Shown in pieces: positions 52,574 through 61,602 of a stretch of DNA of 64,000 nucleotides; the first letter of the stretch is position 1, and each line of letters begins with the position of its first letter. The translations under genes and the position numbers were made by a program. The notes below the pieces were generated by a model. That model saw nothing but the letters and a program-made list of their open reading frames with translations, did not search any database and had not been told where the DNA came from. The DNA comes from an uncultured Candidatus Actinomarina sp. (GTDB lineage Bacteria; Actinomycetota; Acidimicrobiia; Actinomarinales; Actinomarinaceae), in contig CACIJJ010000001.1 of NCBI GenBank assembly GCA_902587025.1, forward strand, positions 1 to 64,000. The letters are read 5' to 3'.

Positions 52574-53136
52574 ACGGTGCTCTCCTGTCTCAGTGAAGTT
52601 TTGTCTCTTCTGTATGAATGAAACATTGTATCTCCTATTGTGCACTCATTAGCTATTTCTAACTTAATATTGTTTTTTTTACAGAACAAAATTATGTCCC
52701 CACTTAAATTTAAAAATTTTTTTTGTTCTCTTTCAACAGTGTAATCTTGAAACTTATGGCTCAAATCATCTTGAATTTCATAGCAACATGCTTTTGCATG
52801 AGGTCCAATTGATACTTTCAACTTATTTTTATCAAAATTTTTGATTGCATTATAAAATATTTTATTTTCTACACCTTTCCATCCAGCATGAATAATTCCT
52901 ATTGTTGTATTGTCTGATATAACAATAGGCATGCAATCTGCTGTTGAAACAACTAGTAATAGATTCTTTTTTGTTGTAATTAAAGCATCGGCATCATAAA
53001 CACCGCTTCGCTCAATTTCTAAAACTACGTTACTATGAGTTTGATTCATTGAAGCAACTTCAGTAAAACTGGTTTTATCTTTATTGCCAGATTTGTTATA
53101 AAAAGTTGCTTTAGATATTAATTTAGACTTAATCAT
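52564..53136 (-). CDS. pgeF: YlmD/YfiH (PgeF)-family purine nucleoside phosphorylase
   Basis: The 190-residue laccase-domain protein has the metal-site motif [22 protein letters not shown], and [11 protein letters not shown]. These match PgeF, a zinc purine nucleoside phosphorylase/adenosine deaminase-type enzyme found between ftsZ and ylmE. The N-terminus is about 50 residues shorter than many relatives. It overlaps the FtsZ stop by four bases (ATGA). Its precise role in actinobacterial division is uncertain. Confidence 0.88.
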   Translation of the reverse strand: MIKSKLISKATFYNKSGNKDKTSFTEVASMNQTHSNVVLEIERSGVYDADALITTKKNLLLVVSTADCMPIVISDNTTIGIIHAGWKGVENKIFYNAIKNFDKNKLKVSIGPHAKACCYEIQDDLSHKFQDYTVEREQKKFLNLSGDIILFCKKNNIKLEIANECTIGDTMFHSYRRDKTSLRQESTVWM

Positions 53137-54278
53137 CCTCTGATGAAATCAGGGAGATTATCTCCTCCGTTTTCATCAAAGTCAGATGACACTCTTCTGT
53201 TTGGTCTTTGCCCAAATCCTGCTGCAACAACTGTTACTTCTACAGCGTCACCTAAAGAATCGTCAACAAGATGTCCGAATATAATTTCTGCATTATCATC
53301 TGCTCTTTCGGTAATTACTCTTGCTGCTTCATTTACTTCTTGAAGTTTTAGATCCTCAGATCCAGCAATTGTTATTAGAACACCCTCAGCTCCGTCCATG
53401 TTAGCTTCTAATAAAGGTGAAGAGATAGCTGCTTGTGCGGCATTAGGAGCTCTTTGTTCTCCAGTAGACCTTCCAATTCCAAGTACGGCATTACCAGCAT
53501 CTTTTAATATTGTTTTTACGTCAGCAAAGTCAACATTTATTACTCCAGGGTTTGTTATTAACCCTGTAATACCTCTTACACCATTTGCAAGTATCTCATC
53601 AGATTTCAGATAAGCTTCACTTATTTTGATATCTTTATCACTAATTTGTAAAAGTCGATCATTAGGTATAACAATTAATGTATCAACTACATCTCTAAGT
53701 GCTTGTATTCCCTCTTCAGCTTGAACTGATCTTCTTCTACCTTCAAAGCCAAATGGTCTTGTAACAACACCTACAGTTAAAGCTCCCATCTCATGAGCTA
53801 TGTTTGCTAATATAGGTGATGCACCTGTTCCAGTTCCACCGCCTTCACCTGCAGCGATAAATACCATGTCTGCACCTTTCAAAGCTTCATTTATGAGTTC
53901 TTCTGAATCTACTGCTGCTTGTCTTCCTACTTCTGGATTCGCACCAGCACCTAGACCTCTTGTTGATTTTCGACCAAGATCTAATTTTAAATCGGCTTTT
54001 GAACCAAGTAAGCTTTGAGCGTCTGTATTACAAGCTACAAAATCAACACCCTTAATCCCCATTTTTATCATTCTGTTAACAGCGTTGGTTCCACCGCCAC
54101 CAACTCCAACAACTTTTATAACTGCTGCATAGTTTCTTGGTCTCATATTTAAATTAACTCCTTTTTGCTTAGAACTTTTTTTAACTGCAGTTTTTTTAGT
54201 CTTAGATTTAACCGCAGTCTTTTTTGCCTTAGGTTTGGTTGCCCTAGCTTTAGATTTTGTTTGTTTTTTTGTTGCCAT
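53133..54278 (-). CDS. ftsZ: Cell division protein FtsZ with a Lys-rich N-terminal extension
   Basis: FtsZ forms the GTP-dependent division ring. Core motifs are present: the GTPase signature [11 protein letters not shown] (146-152 GGGTGTG), T7-loop-region [12 protein letters not shown], and a C-terminal tail [11 protein letters not shown] for SepF binding. Residues 1-44 are unusual: a Lys/Ala/Thr-rich low-complexity tract (for example [20 protein letters not shown]) ahead of the conventional start [16 protein letters not shown] at Met45. The upstream ATG has AAGGA six bases before it, and Met45 has AAGGAG 11 bases before it. The 91-base gap to ftsQ suggests a separate promoter. Confidence 0.95.
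   Translation of the reverse strand: MATKKQTKSKARATKPKAKKTAVKSKTKKTAVKKSSKQKGVNLNMRPRNYAAVIKVVGVGGGGTNAVNRMIKMGIKGVDFVACNTDAQSLLGSKADLKLDLGRKSTRGLGAGANPEVGRQAAVDSEELINEALKGADMVFIAAGEGGGTGTGASPILANIAHEMGALTVGVVTRPFGFEGRRRSVQAEEGIQALRDVVDTLIVIPNDRLLQISDKDIKISEAYLKSDEILANGVRGITGLITNPGVINVDFADVKTILKDAGNAVLGIGRSTGEQRAPNAAQAAISSPLLEANMDGAEGVLITIAGSEDLKLQEVNEAARVITERADDNAEIIFGHLVDDSLGDAVEVTVVAAGFGQRPNRRVSSDFDENGGDNLPDFIRG
54158..54163 (-). promoter_or_regulatory. Internal ribosome-binding site before FtsZ Met45
   Basis: AAGGAG lies eleven bases upstream of an in-frame ATG at 54146 that begins the canonical FtsZ fold. It sits inside the Lys-rich coding tract. Spacing is long but within the usable range. 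It would yield a 337-residue short form. Confidence 0.4.
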
Positions 54279-54313
54279 AATTTTTCCTTAAGTTGTAGGT
54301 TATCAATAATTGA

Positions 54314-54319
54314 AGTATA
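54314..54319 (-). promoter_or_regulatory. Candidate -10 element for ftsZ
   Basis: TATACT on the minus strand lies 35 bases before the ftsZ ATG, in the 91-base ftsQ-ftsZ spacer. No convincing -35 hexamer is seen 17 bases upstream, so this is only a suggestion. Confidence 0.3.
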
Positions 54320-54369
54320 TCCAAAACTTTTTTTTATTTTTATCTAGATATAAAGTTTAGATTTAGATT

Positions 54370-55068
54370 TTAGCAGTTTAGTATAGATTCAATGTCATCA
54401 CTGTTTGAATCGATTATGGTCACTTCTCCATCGCAATTGCCTTCTTCTAGGATATATCCAACAACAGTGCCTTTTTTTGAAAGATCAACCGGTCGACCAA
54501 TATTAAGCGTTGTATTTTTATAAAATCCAGTAAGTTCAATTCCATCATAGAGTATATTTAAATCTTGAATTGATAGTTCGTACTTACTTACTGTTAAGAT
54601 CAAGGAAATTATTTCACTATAAAATCCGTCTGGTACAGGTCCATTTGTAATTGTTAAACGTGGAAGTTGGTTATGTGATTCTGCGAGTTCTGTGTGTAAA
54701 TTTTTATATAAAATGACTTCTTTTGGGTTTGTATCTCTTAGGTCGTTTATTACGATAATTTTTTCATGAATAACAATATTTATAAATACAAGATTTGGAA
54801 GTTGTTTACTTATTACTAAGCTTTCAACATTTAAATTGTCTTTATAAAATTGACCAAAATCAGATTCATCAATGAACCAAATTGACTTACCTTGAACGAT
54901 GTCAAAAGAATTGTAATTTAAGTCAATATTTTTTTCATAATTAAAATTGGAAACTGTATATTTTGAGGAAAACAATGACAAAAATATAATCAAAGTTAAA
55001 AGAGAAAAAAACGAAAATATTGAGAAGGTCTTAAATGATCTTTGCTCTAAATTTAGTAACTCATTCAT
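54370..55068 (-). CDS. ftsQ: Cell division protein FtsQ
   Basis: The 232-residue bitopic protein has one N-terminal membrane helix (about 15-34: TFSIFSFFSLLTLIIFLSLF) and an extracytoplasmic POTRA-type domain followed by a beta region (LRDTNPKEVILYKN and later LSIQDLNILYDG). FtsQ coordinates septal wall synthesis. Identification rests on topology, size and position between murB and ftsZ. It overlaps murB by four bases. Confidence 0.85.
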   Translation of the reverse strand: MNELLNLEQRSFKTFSIFSFFSLLTLIIFLSLFSSKYTVSNFNYEKNIDLNYNSFDIVQGKSIWFIDESDFGQFYKDNLNVESLVISKQLPNLVFINIVIHEKIIVINDLRDTNPKEVILYKNLHTELAESHNQLPRLTITNGPVPDGFYSEIISLILTVSKYELSIQDLNILYDGIELTGFYKNTTLNIGRPVDLSKKGTVVGYILEEGNCDGEVTIIDSNSDDIESILNC

Positions 55069-55925
55069 TTTGCAAAGTCACCAATAAAAATAATCTCCTC
55101 TTCTAAAGTAATTCCGAATTTTGTTGATACTTTATCTTTTACGTATTGTACAAGATCAAATAATGATATAGCTTTTGCATCCTTTTCAGCTACAAAGAAA
55201 TTAGCATGCTTTTCACTAACGCGGACACCATCAATTTCATAGCCTTTGAGACCTGCATTATCAATTAATTCACCAGCATAATAATCACTAGTATTTTTGA
55301 ACACACTACCCGCATTATATATAGCTGCCGGTTGTGATTTTTTTCTCTTCTCGTTAAAAGCTGATAGATTTTTATCAATTATTTTTTTATCGCCATTTTC
55401 AACTGTAAGTGTTGCACTTAAAATTATTTTATTATCAAGATTTTTTGAATTTCTATATGAAAACTCTAAATCTTCCTTTTTTAAATTCTCAATTTCGAAT
55501 GTTTCCAAGTTAAAACATCTTAGGTCTTTTAATAACTCAGAAAATTCCCAACCATAAGCACCAGCATTCATTTTTATTGCCCCTCCAACCGTTCCTGGTA
55601 TGCCAATCATAAACTCGCCATTTGATAGAGAATTTTCTTTAAAGAATCTTGAGAGTTTTGGTAAGAAAACTGACGAACCTACTTTTATTTCAAAATTATC
55701 CGTTAACGTCAATTCCTCAAATTTAGGATTAAGCACATTTCCATAAAATTCTTTATCAGAAAATGCTACATTTGATCCTTTTCCTAAAATAACATTTTGT
55801 TTTCCTTTTATAATATTTTTTAGATCAGATAGCTCATCTTCAGATTCAATATTTATAAAGTTTTTACAGTAACCACCAAACCTATAAGTCGTTACTTCTG
55901 ATAAATTTACACTATTAATATTCAT
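55065..55925 (-). CDS. murB: UDP-N-acetylenolpyruvoylglucosamine reductase
   Basis: MurB reduces the enolpyruvyl group to give UDP-MurNAc. The FAD-binding N-terminus has TTYRFGGYCKNFI and VILGKGSNVAFSD. The central GIPGTVGGAIKMNAGAYG is the signature, and the catalytic Ser and C-terminal region appear in YNAGSVFKNTSD and VSEKHANFFVA. The 286-residue size fits a type II MurB. It overlaps murC by 11 bases and ftsQ by four. Confidence 0.94.
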   Translation of the reverse strand: MNINSVNLSEVTTYRFGGYCKNFINIESEDELSDLKNIIKGKQNVILGKGSNVAFSDKEFYGNVLNPKFEELTLTDNFEIKVGSSVFLPKLSRFFKENSLSNGEFMIGIPGTVGGAIKMNAGAYGWEFSELLKDLRCFNLETFEIENLKKEDLEFSYRNSKNLDNKIILSATLTVENGDKKIIDKNLSAFNEKRKKSQPAAIYNAGSVFKNTSDYYAGELIDNAGLKGYEIDGVRVSEKHANFFVAEKDAKAISLFDLVQYVKDKVSTKFGITLEEEIIFIGDFAK

Positions 55926-57222
55926 TTAAATATTTTAATATTTTTGGACCAAGTAAGGTAATATCACCAGCTCCTAGTGTTAATACTGTATCTCCATTTT
56001 TTACTTTTTTGGACAAATATTCAGGTACATACCTTATGGACTTTAAATACTTTATATTCTCATCTTCAAAGTTTTTACTAGATACTCCTGGTATTGGTGA
56101 TTCTCCAGCCGGATATATATCAGTTACAATTGCATAATCTGCTAGTTTTAGTGAATTTTTAAACAAATTAAAGTACTCCTTTGTTCTTGTATACCTGTGA
56201 GGTTGAAATACAACATAAAGTTTACTCTCAGTTTGCTGCTTTAATGCAGTTATAGTTGCTTCCATTTCTGTAGGATGATGACCATAATCATCGTAAATTA
56301 ATACACCTTTAGATATTCCGATAAGTTCTATTCTTCTTTTTACACCTGCAAATGATTTAATTGCATTCAAAGAATCTTCAATTTCAATACCATTTAAGAA
56401 AGCTAATATAATTGCACCTATCATATTAGATTTAAAGTGGTCACCAATAATGTCAGACTTGATTTCATATTTGTTATTTTCATATTTAAAATTTCCCGGA
56501 CTTTCTACTTTAAATTCAGCTGATGTATCTTTGCCGTAACTTACTGGATTTTTTAAATCCTTCATAGATTTAATATTTAGATCATCATTATTAATAACCA
56601 AATTGTCCGTTACATTTTTCATGACTTGGTAAAAAGCATCTTTATAATTATCAAGATTTTTAAAATAGTCTAAGTGATCACTATCAACATTTAAAACTAA
56701 TAGATCTGATATCTTAATTTTTTCGAAAGTGTTAAATGCCTCGTCGGTTTCTAAAATAAGTGGCTGATCAGGATCCCCATAGTGTCCACCAATTCCATTA
56801 AAGGTTGTAATCCCACCATATAAGTAAGAAACGTTTACATTATTAAAGTGAAATATGTGTGAAAGCAAAGCAGTTGTGGAAGTCTTTCCGTGTGTTCCTG
56901 TTATTCCTATTATCTTATGATTTTCTGATAAATTCTTTAGATACTCTGGTCTTGATAAAACGTTCTCTTTATCATAAAAATCTTCAAATTTATCAGATTC
57001 AATTGGGATAGCACTTGAATAAATATAAAGACTCTCAGGCTTATATGTAATTTCGTCTAACGTATGTACTACTTTTATACCATCCTGATTTAACAGATTT
57101 GTTACGTATGATTTTCTTTGATCGTAGCCAATGACATTATCACCTTTTTGTTTTAGATATTTAGCTATAGAGCTCATACCTGAACCCCCAACACCTAAAA
57201 TATAAATATTTTTATAACTCAT
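55915..57222 (-). CDS. murC: UDP-N-acetylmuramate-L-alanine ligase
   Basis: MurC adds L-Ala to UDP-MurNAc. The N-terminal Rossmann domain has YILGVGGSGMSSIAKYL, the P-loop GITGTHGKTSTTALLSH, and the ligase signature TDEAFNTFEK and LNVDSDHLDYFKN. The C-terminal domain contains VLIYDDYGHHPTEMEATI and VFQPHRYTRTKEYF. The 435 residues are near normal. It overlaps murB and murG. Confidence 0.95.
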   Translation of the reverse strand: MSYKNIYILGVGGSGMSSIAKYLKQKGDNVIGYDQRKSYVTNLLNQDGIKVVHTLDEITYKPESLYIYSSAIPIESDKFEDFYDKENVLSRPEYLKNLSENHKIIGITGTHGKTSTTALLSHIFHFNNVNVSYLYGGITTFNGIGGHYGDPDQPLILETDEAFNTFEKIKISDLLVLNVDSDHLDYFKNLDNYKDAFYQVMKNVTDNLVINNDDLNIKSMKDLKNPVSYGKDTSAEFKVESPGNFKYENNKYEIKSDIIGDHFKSNMIGAIILAFLNGIEIEDSLNAIKSFAGVKRRIELIGISKGVLIYDDYGHHPTEMEATITALKQQTESKLYVVFQPHRYTRTKEYFNLFKNSLKLADYAIVTDIYPAGESPIPGVSSKNFEDENIKYLKSIRYVPEYLSKKVKNGDTVLTLGAGDITLLGPKILKYLNEY

Positions 57223-58250
57223 TTATCAATTTCATCAATGATTTTATTAACAATAAAATCATTGCCTATTTTTATGACATTATTTTTAGAGAATTCTTCA
57301 AATAAACTTTTATCAAGTTGTTCTAATTTCTTGAATTCATATTCAAGACTTTCATAGTGTGGACACAATTTAGCAAATTTTGACTTGACTAAATATTCTG
57401 CGTTCATTGACTGGTGGGTAGATGTTGTGCCATGCTTGTATGGAATAAGTATTAAAGGAATGTTTATTAATACAGCTTCTAATACTCCTCCACCCGCTCT
57501 AGAGACTTGAAGGTCAATTGATGAATAGAAATCGCTCATATCCTTAATAAATTCTATTTGCTTATAATTTTCGAATTTTTTTGAATTATCAAAATTGTTT
57601 GGTCCAACGATGTGGATTATCTTTATATTTTTTAAAGTGTTGTTGCTTAAATATTTGTATATCAAAGAGTTTATTTCTTTGGACCCTTGGCTTCCACCTT
57701 GTACTCCGATTATTATTTCTTTATTGTTAATTGCTTTGTTATTTTGAATTTTTTTATCAACAATTGGTCCAGTGTTATCTAAATTTTTTTGGTTTATATT
57801 TATTGTGTTTGGATAGGAAGTAAATTTATCGCTTTTAAAATAGGAAGCAATTTTATTACCAAGTCCAGCATAAATATTTTGTTCTTGAATAAAGAATTTT
57901 ATTTTATGTCTCCAGCTCAAATACCCAGCCAAAGGTGCAATATATGATCCAGTAGTAAATAAGATTCCGCAATTCTTTAAATCTATTTTCTTTTCAATAA
58001 TCCGAATAGATTTTACTATTTTTAGGATATTTAGCATATAACCAACCATGCCTGTCTTTGATCTATATATGTCTATTGAATGAACATCTATATCTCTATC
58101 TTTAAAATATTGAGAACCTCTTTTATCTGTTACTACCTCTATTTTTCTTTTTTCTATGCCTCTTTGATGTAAATCATCAATCAAATTAATAACAGGTAAT
58201 ACATGTCCCCCAGTACCAACACAAAAAAAGACTATTGTATTTTGTTTCAT
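57219..58250 (-). CDS. murG: UDP-GlcNAc:lipid I GlcNAc transferase
   Basis: MurG adds GlcNAc to lipid I on the cytosolic face to give lipid II. The 343-residue GT-B protein has the N-terminal CVGTGGHVLPVINL, the UDP-binding GVQGGSQGSKEINSL, and the C-terminal SRAGGGVLEAVLINIPLILI signature. It overlaps murC and ftsW by four bases each. Confidence 0.94.
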   Translation of the reverse strand: MKQNTIVFFCVGTGGHVLPVINLIDDLHQRGIEKRKIEVVTDKRGSQYFKDRDIDVHSIDIYRSKTGMVGYMLNILKIVKSIRIIEKKIDLKNCGILFTTGSYIAPLAGYLSWRHKIKFFIQEQNIYAGLGNKIASYFKSDKFTSYPNTININQKNLDNTGPIVDKKIQNNKAINNKEIIIGVQGGSQGSKEINSLIYKYLSNNTLKNIKIIHIVGPNNFDNSKKFENYKQIEFIKDMSDFYSSIDLQVSRAGGGVLEAVLINIPLILIPYKHGTTSTHQSMNAEYLVKSKFAKLCPHYESLEYEFKKLEQLDKSLFEEFSKNNVIKIGNDFIVNKIIDEIDK

Positions 58251-59335
58251 AATTTTGAATAACCAATTGCTAAACCGCCAAACAAAGCCACCATGGCACT
58301 ACTCCCGTAAGAAATAAATGGTAAGACAATACCTGTAATTGGTAGTAAACCAACCGCACCTCCAAGATTAATTACAACTTGTATTAGGACCCATGCTCCT
58401 AATCCAGAAAATACAAGTTTTTTAAATTCACTTTCTGTCGATATTGCCAATCCAAACAATGAGATAATTAAAAGACCGAGAATAATTATAAAAATTACTA
58501 ATCCTACAAATCCATATTCTTCACCAATAATGGATGCAATAAAATCTGTATGAGAATTAGGAAGCATTCCCCACCTAGCGCGAGATGTTCCAGGTCCTAA
58601 GCCAAACATCCCTCCAGAACTTATGGCTATTCTACTTTGATTTAATTGAAAGCAATCACCTAATAAATCTATTCCATTATCACAATCTTTATTTATCCAG
58701 GTTGAAATTCTATTCCATCGATAGTTCCCTGAAATTGCCAGAAAATATAGTGGAAATACAGAAAGAGACAAAATACCGACAGGAAACTTTAAATTAATTT
58801 TTGAGAACAAAATTTGTGCTAAAACTATTCCAAATATAGTTAGTGTTGTTCCATAATCAGGTTGAAGGTAAATAAATAGACAACACATTAAAGGTAGGAA
58901 CATTGCTCTTTTTAAATAAAATAAATCACTATATTTTGAATCAAGGTTTGATAATTGATATGCAATCCACAAAATAATTAATGGTTTAGCTAGTTCACTT
59001 GGTTGAAAATTGATTATTCCTAAGTCAACCCATCTTCGACTTCCTCCTCTAACTATTCCATAAGTTAAAACAAAAAAAAGGGATGTTGTAACAAATACAA
59101 TTGAAAGATTTATTAATTTTTCCTGAATTGAAATATTTATTTTTTTCCCAATATTAAAAATTACAATTCCAAGTAGAACCGCAGCAATATGTCTTTTTAT
59201 AAAGTAAAAATTATCGTTGTATTGATTCATTCCTTGTACAGATGAAGCTGAAATATTCACTAAAACACCAAAAGTTACGAGAAACCAGATAGAGAATAGA
59301 TTTAATCTTTGAAAAAATAAATAAGAAAATCTCAA
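58247..59335 (-). CDS. ftsW: Cell division protein FtsW (lipid II polymerase)
   Basis: The 362-residue SEDS protein has about ten membrane helices. It carries SRRWVDLGIINFQPSELAKP, the signature ISSGGMFGLGPGTSRARWGMLP, and HTDFIASIIGEEYGFVG. FtsW polymerises glycan strands at the septum with FtsI. It lies between murD and murG with four-base overlaps, normal for this cluster. Confidence 0.93.
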   Translation of the reverse strand: MRFSYLFFQRLNLFSIWFLVTFGVLVNISASSVQGMNQYNDNFYFIKRHIAAVLLGIVIFNIGKKINISIQEKLINLSIVFVTTSLFFVLTYGIVRGGSRRWVDLGIINFQPSELAKPLIILWIAYQLSNLDSKYSDLFYLKRAMFLPLMCCLFIYLQPDYGTTLTIFGIVLAQILFSKINLKFPVGILSLSVFPLYFLAISGNYRWNRISTWINKDCDNGIDLLGDCFQLNQSRIAISSGGMFGLGPGTSRARWGMLPNSHTDFIASIIGEEYGFVGLVIFIIILGLLIISLFGLAISTESEFKKLVFSGLGAWVLIQVVINLGGAVGLLPITGIVLPFISYGSSAMVALFGGLAIGYSKL

Positions 59336-60543
59336 TTTTGTCCACCTTTTAAATTCTTCACTATTGATTTAAAAAATTTTCCTCTTTCAATATAATTTTC
59401 AAAATCATTAAAACTCGAACCTCCACAAGAAAATAAAACAGTCTCAAATCTTTGAAAATCTTTTTTTAAAATATCTTCTAATTCAAAAATTGATTTAATA
59501 ACTTCTACTTCACAATGAAATAAATTATGATCCAGATTCATATCATTGGGAATAATTATTTTTTTTATTTCATTTGATAATTGAAGTTCACTTGTAGGAA
59601 TATTTTTTGTAATTCCATGCATAATAAGTAATGCGTTTTTTACTCTTTCACTTGCTGAGGATACAGAGTGAAAATTTGTAGATTTAGAGTCATTTATAAA
59701 TCTTGTTCCATTGATAATTTCGACTTTTTCAAAACGATGTTCTGTAGTTGACTTATTTTTCAAAAATTTATAAGCATCTTCTATATTGAGATTTAATTTA
59801 TCGATTAATTTAATGAATGCAATAGAGGTATCAATTGGATAATTAGATAATTTAAGATCAAACTTTTTAAATATATCTTTGTTTGATTTTTCTTCTGAGG
59901 GAATTCCTATTATATTTTCAAGTTTTACCCTAGATACTGTATTCGTTCCAATAATAAGATTATTTTTTGATTCCAAGAACGACAATAATTTCATTTTTGA
60001 ACTTTTATATTCTTCAAGGTCTTTATGCCAATCAAGATGATCAGAGTGAAAATTTAAAAATACACCAAAGTCTAATTTTAAATTTTTTGAATAAAAAAGT
60101 TGAAAACTTGAAAGTTCAACAATTGCATAAATTTTTTGATTTGATTCAAATTCAAGTGGTGAAACACCTACATTTCCACATGCAATAGATTTAATTCCAT
60201 TTTCATTTAAAAAATTTGATAATAAATTTACAAAAGTTGTTTTACCGTTTGTTCCAGTAACGCCTATAAAAGTACCTTTGAATTCATTTGAGAATAAATC
60301 AATATCAGTAATTACTTTATTTTCAGGAAATTCTTTAAGCAATTTATGATCTGGTTTTATTCCAGGAGAGACGACTATTTGATCAACTTGCTCTAAATGT
60401 GAATCTCTAAAAACTAATTCTTCCCCAATATCTTTTAATAAATCTAGATTGTCATCATGAATAAAATAATCTTTTGATGTAGTGTCGAAATATTTTTTGA
60501 CAGATTGACCTGTATTTCCATATCCAAGAATTAAAGACTTCAC
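59332..60543 (-). CDS. murD: UDP-MurNAc-L-Ala-D-Glu ligase
   Basis: MurD adds D-glutamate. The N-terminal domain begins KSLILGYGNTGQSVKKYF; the P-loop is FIGVTGTNGKTTFVNLL, with VELSSFQLF and FHSDHLDWHKDLEEYK in the central domain, and INDSKSTNFHSVSSA and FSCGGSSFNDF in the C-terminal domain. At 403 residues it is slightly shorter than usual (about 440). It abuts mraY and overlaps ftsW by four bases. Confidence 0.92.
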   Translation of the reverse strand: MKSLILGYGNTGQSVKKYFDTTSKDYFIHDDNLDLLKDIGEELVFRDSHLEQVDQIVVSPGIKPDHKLLKEFPENKVITDIDLFSNEFKGTFIGVTGTNGKTTFVNLLSNFLNENGIKSIACGNVGVSPLEFESNQKIYAIVELSSFQLFYSKNLKLDFGVFLNFHSDHLDWHKDLEEYKSSKMKLLSFLESKNNLIIGTNTVSRVKLENIIGIPSEEKSNKDIFKKFDLKLSNYPIDTSIAFIKLIDKLNLNIEDAYKFLKNKSTTEHRFEKVEIINGTRFINDSKSTNFHSVSSASERVKNALLIMHGITKNIPTSELQLSNEIKKIIIPNDMNLDHNLFHCEVEVIKSIFELEDILKKDFQRFETVLFSCGGSSFNDFENYIERGKFFKSIVKNLKGGQN

Positions 60544-61602
60544 TTAATTTCCAAACAATACCCAGTCTCCATAAAATAGACCAAGCCCCATTACGATGAA
60601 AATTCCGTTGATTATCCAAAACCTAACAATAATAGTTGTCTCTGCCCAATTACTCATTTCAAAATGATGATGAATTGGTGTCATTTTAAAAATTCTTTTT
60701 TGTTTCAATTTATAAGAAGATACCTGAAGGATGACAGATAAGGCCTCAAAAATATAAAGGAAGCAAAAAAAGAAAATTAGGCCATCGGCACCTATCGATA
60801 TTAAAATTATCGGAAACATAGCACCAATAAAATGAGATCCCACGTCTCCCATGATTATTTTTGCAGGATTTGTATTCCACCATAAAAAACCAAGAGTAGA
60901 ACCAGCTAAAGCAGATATAAGTGTTGATAGCTCAAGACCAACCATTTCATTATTCATAAAATTTATGTAATAATCTGGATGCCTAAAAATCCAAAAAGCA
61001 ATAATTAAAATTCCTCCAAAAGAAACTGAGGATGAACCTGCTACAAGACCATCTAAACCATCTGTAAGATTTGTTGAATTAGTAATACCTACAATTAGAA
61101 AGACTATAAGAACCCACTTTAAAAATCCAACTTCAAAACCAAAACCGCTGAAAAAATAAAATGTTGATGAGTAATCTAGATTGTAAAAATATAAACTTAC
61201 GAAAGAACCTACCAATATTTGTAAAAATATTTTATTTCTAGCTCTAAGGCCTAAATTTCTATTTTTTCTAACTTTTAAAAGATCGTCAATTAATCCAACT
61301 AAAGCCATGAGTGTACCGAATAAAAGTAGAGTTAAAATTACTGGATTAATTGATATCAATTCAATCTTAAATCCCTGACCAATTGTCCAAAAATTAATAT
61401 GTGATAGAACATAGCCTGCATAAGTTCCTAAAATTATAAATACACCTCCCATTGTTGGCGTACCTTTTTTATGATCATGAAAAACCACTTCCTCTTGAAT
61501 TGGTTGACCAATATTTCTAGATTTAAAATAGTTAACTCCTATGGATGTCGACAAAATTACGAATAAGAAAGAAATTGCACCAGATACAATTATTGCAATC
61601 AA
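60544..61602 (-). CDS. mraY: Phospho-MurNAc-pentapeptide translocase
   Basis: MraY transfers phospho-MurNAc-pentapeptide to undecaprenyl phosphate to form lipid I. The ten-helix protein has HDHKKGTPTMGGVFII, the active-site LVGLIDDLLKVRKNRN (DDxxK), GITNSTNLTDGLDGL (metal-binding Asp) and the carrier-binding MTPIHHHFE. It overlaps murE by four bases. The position directly next to murE means murF, usually between them, is missing here. Confidence 0.95.
   Translation of the reverse strand: MIAIIVSGAISFLFVILSTSIGVNYFKSRNIGQPIQEEVVFHDHKKGTPTMGGVFIILGTYAGYVLSHINFWTIGQGFKIELISINPVILTLLLFGTLMALVGLIDDLLKVRKNRNLGLRARNKIFLQILVGSFVSLYFYNLDYSSTFYFFSGFGFEVGFLKWVLIVFLIVGITNSTNLTDGLDGLVAGSSSVSFGGILIIAFWIFRHPDYYINFMNNEMVGLELSTLISALAGSTLGFLWWNTNPAKIIMGDVGSHFIGAMFPIILISIGADGLIFFFCFLYIFEALSVILQVSSYKLKQKRIFKMTPIHHHFEMSNWAETTIIVRFWIINGIFIVMGLGLFYGDWVLFGN

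Noticed and set aside
52574-52645. Upstream start for yggS at 52645
   Set aside because: The extra 24 residues do not look like the family and overlap ylmD more; a strong AGGAG supports the ATG at 52573.
54165-54347. Plus-strand Phe/Cys-rich frame over the FtsZ extension
   Set aside because: It is the antisense of the Lys-rich tract and has no supporting signal.
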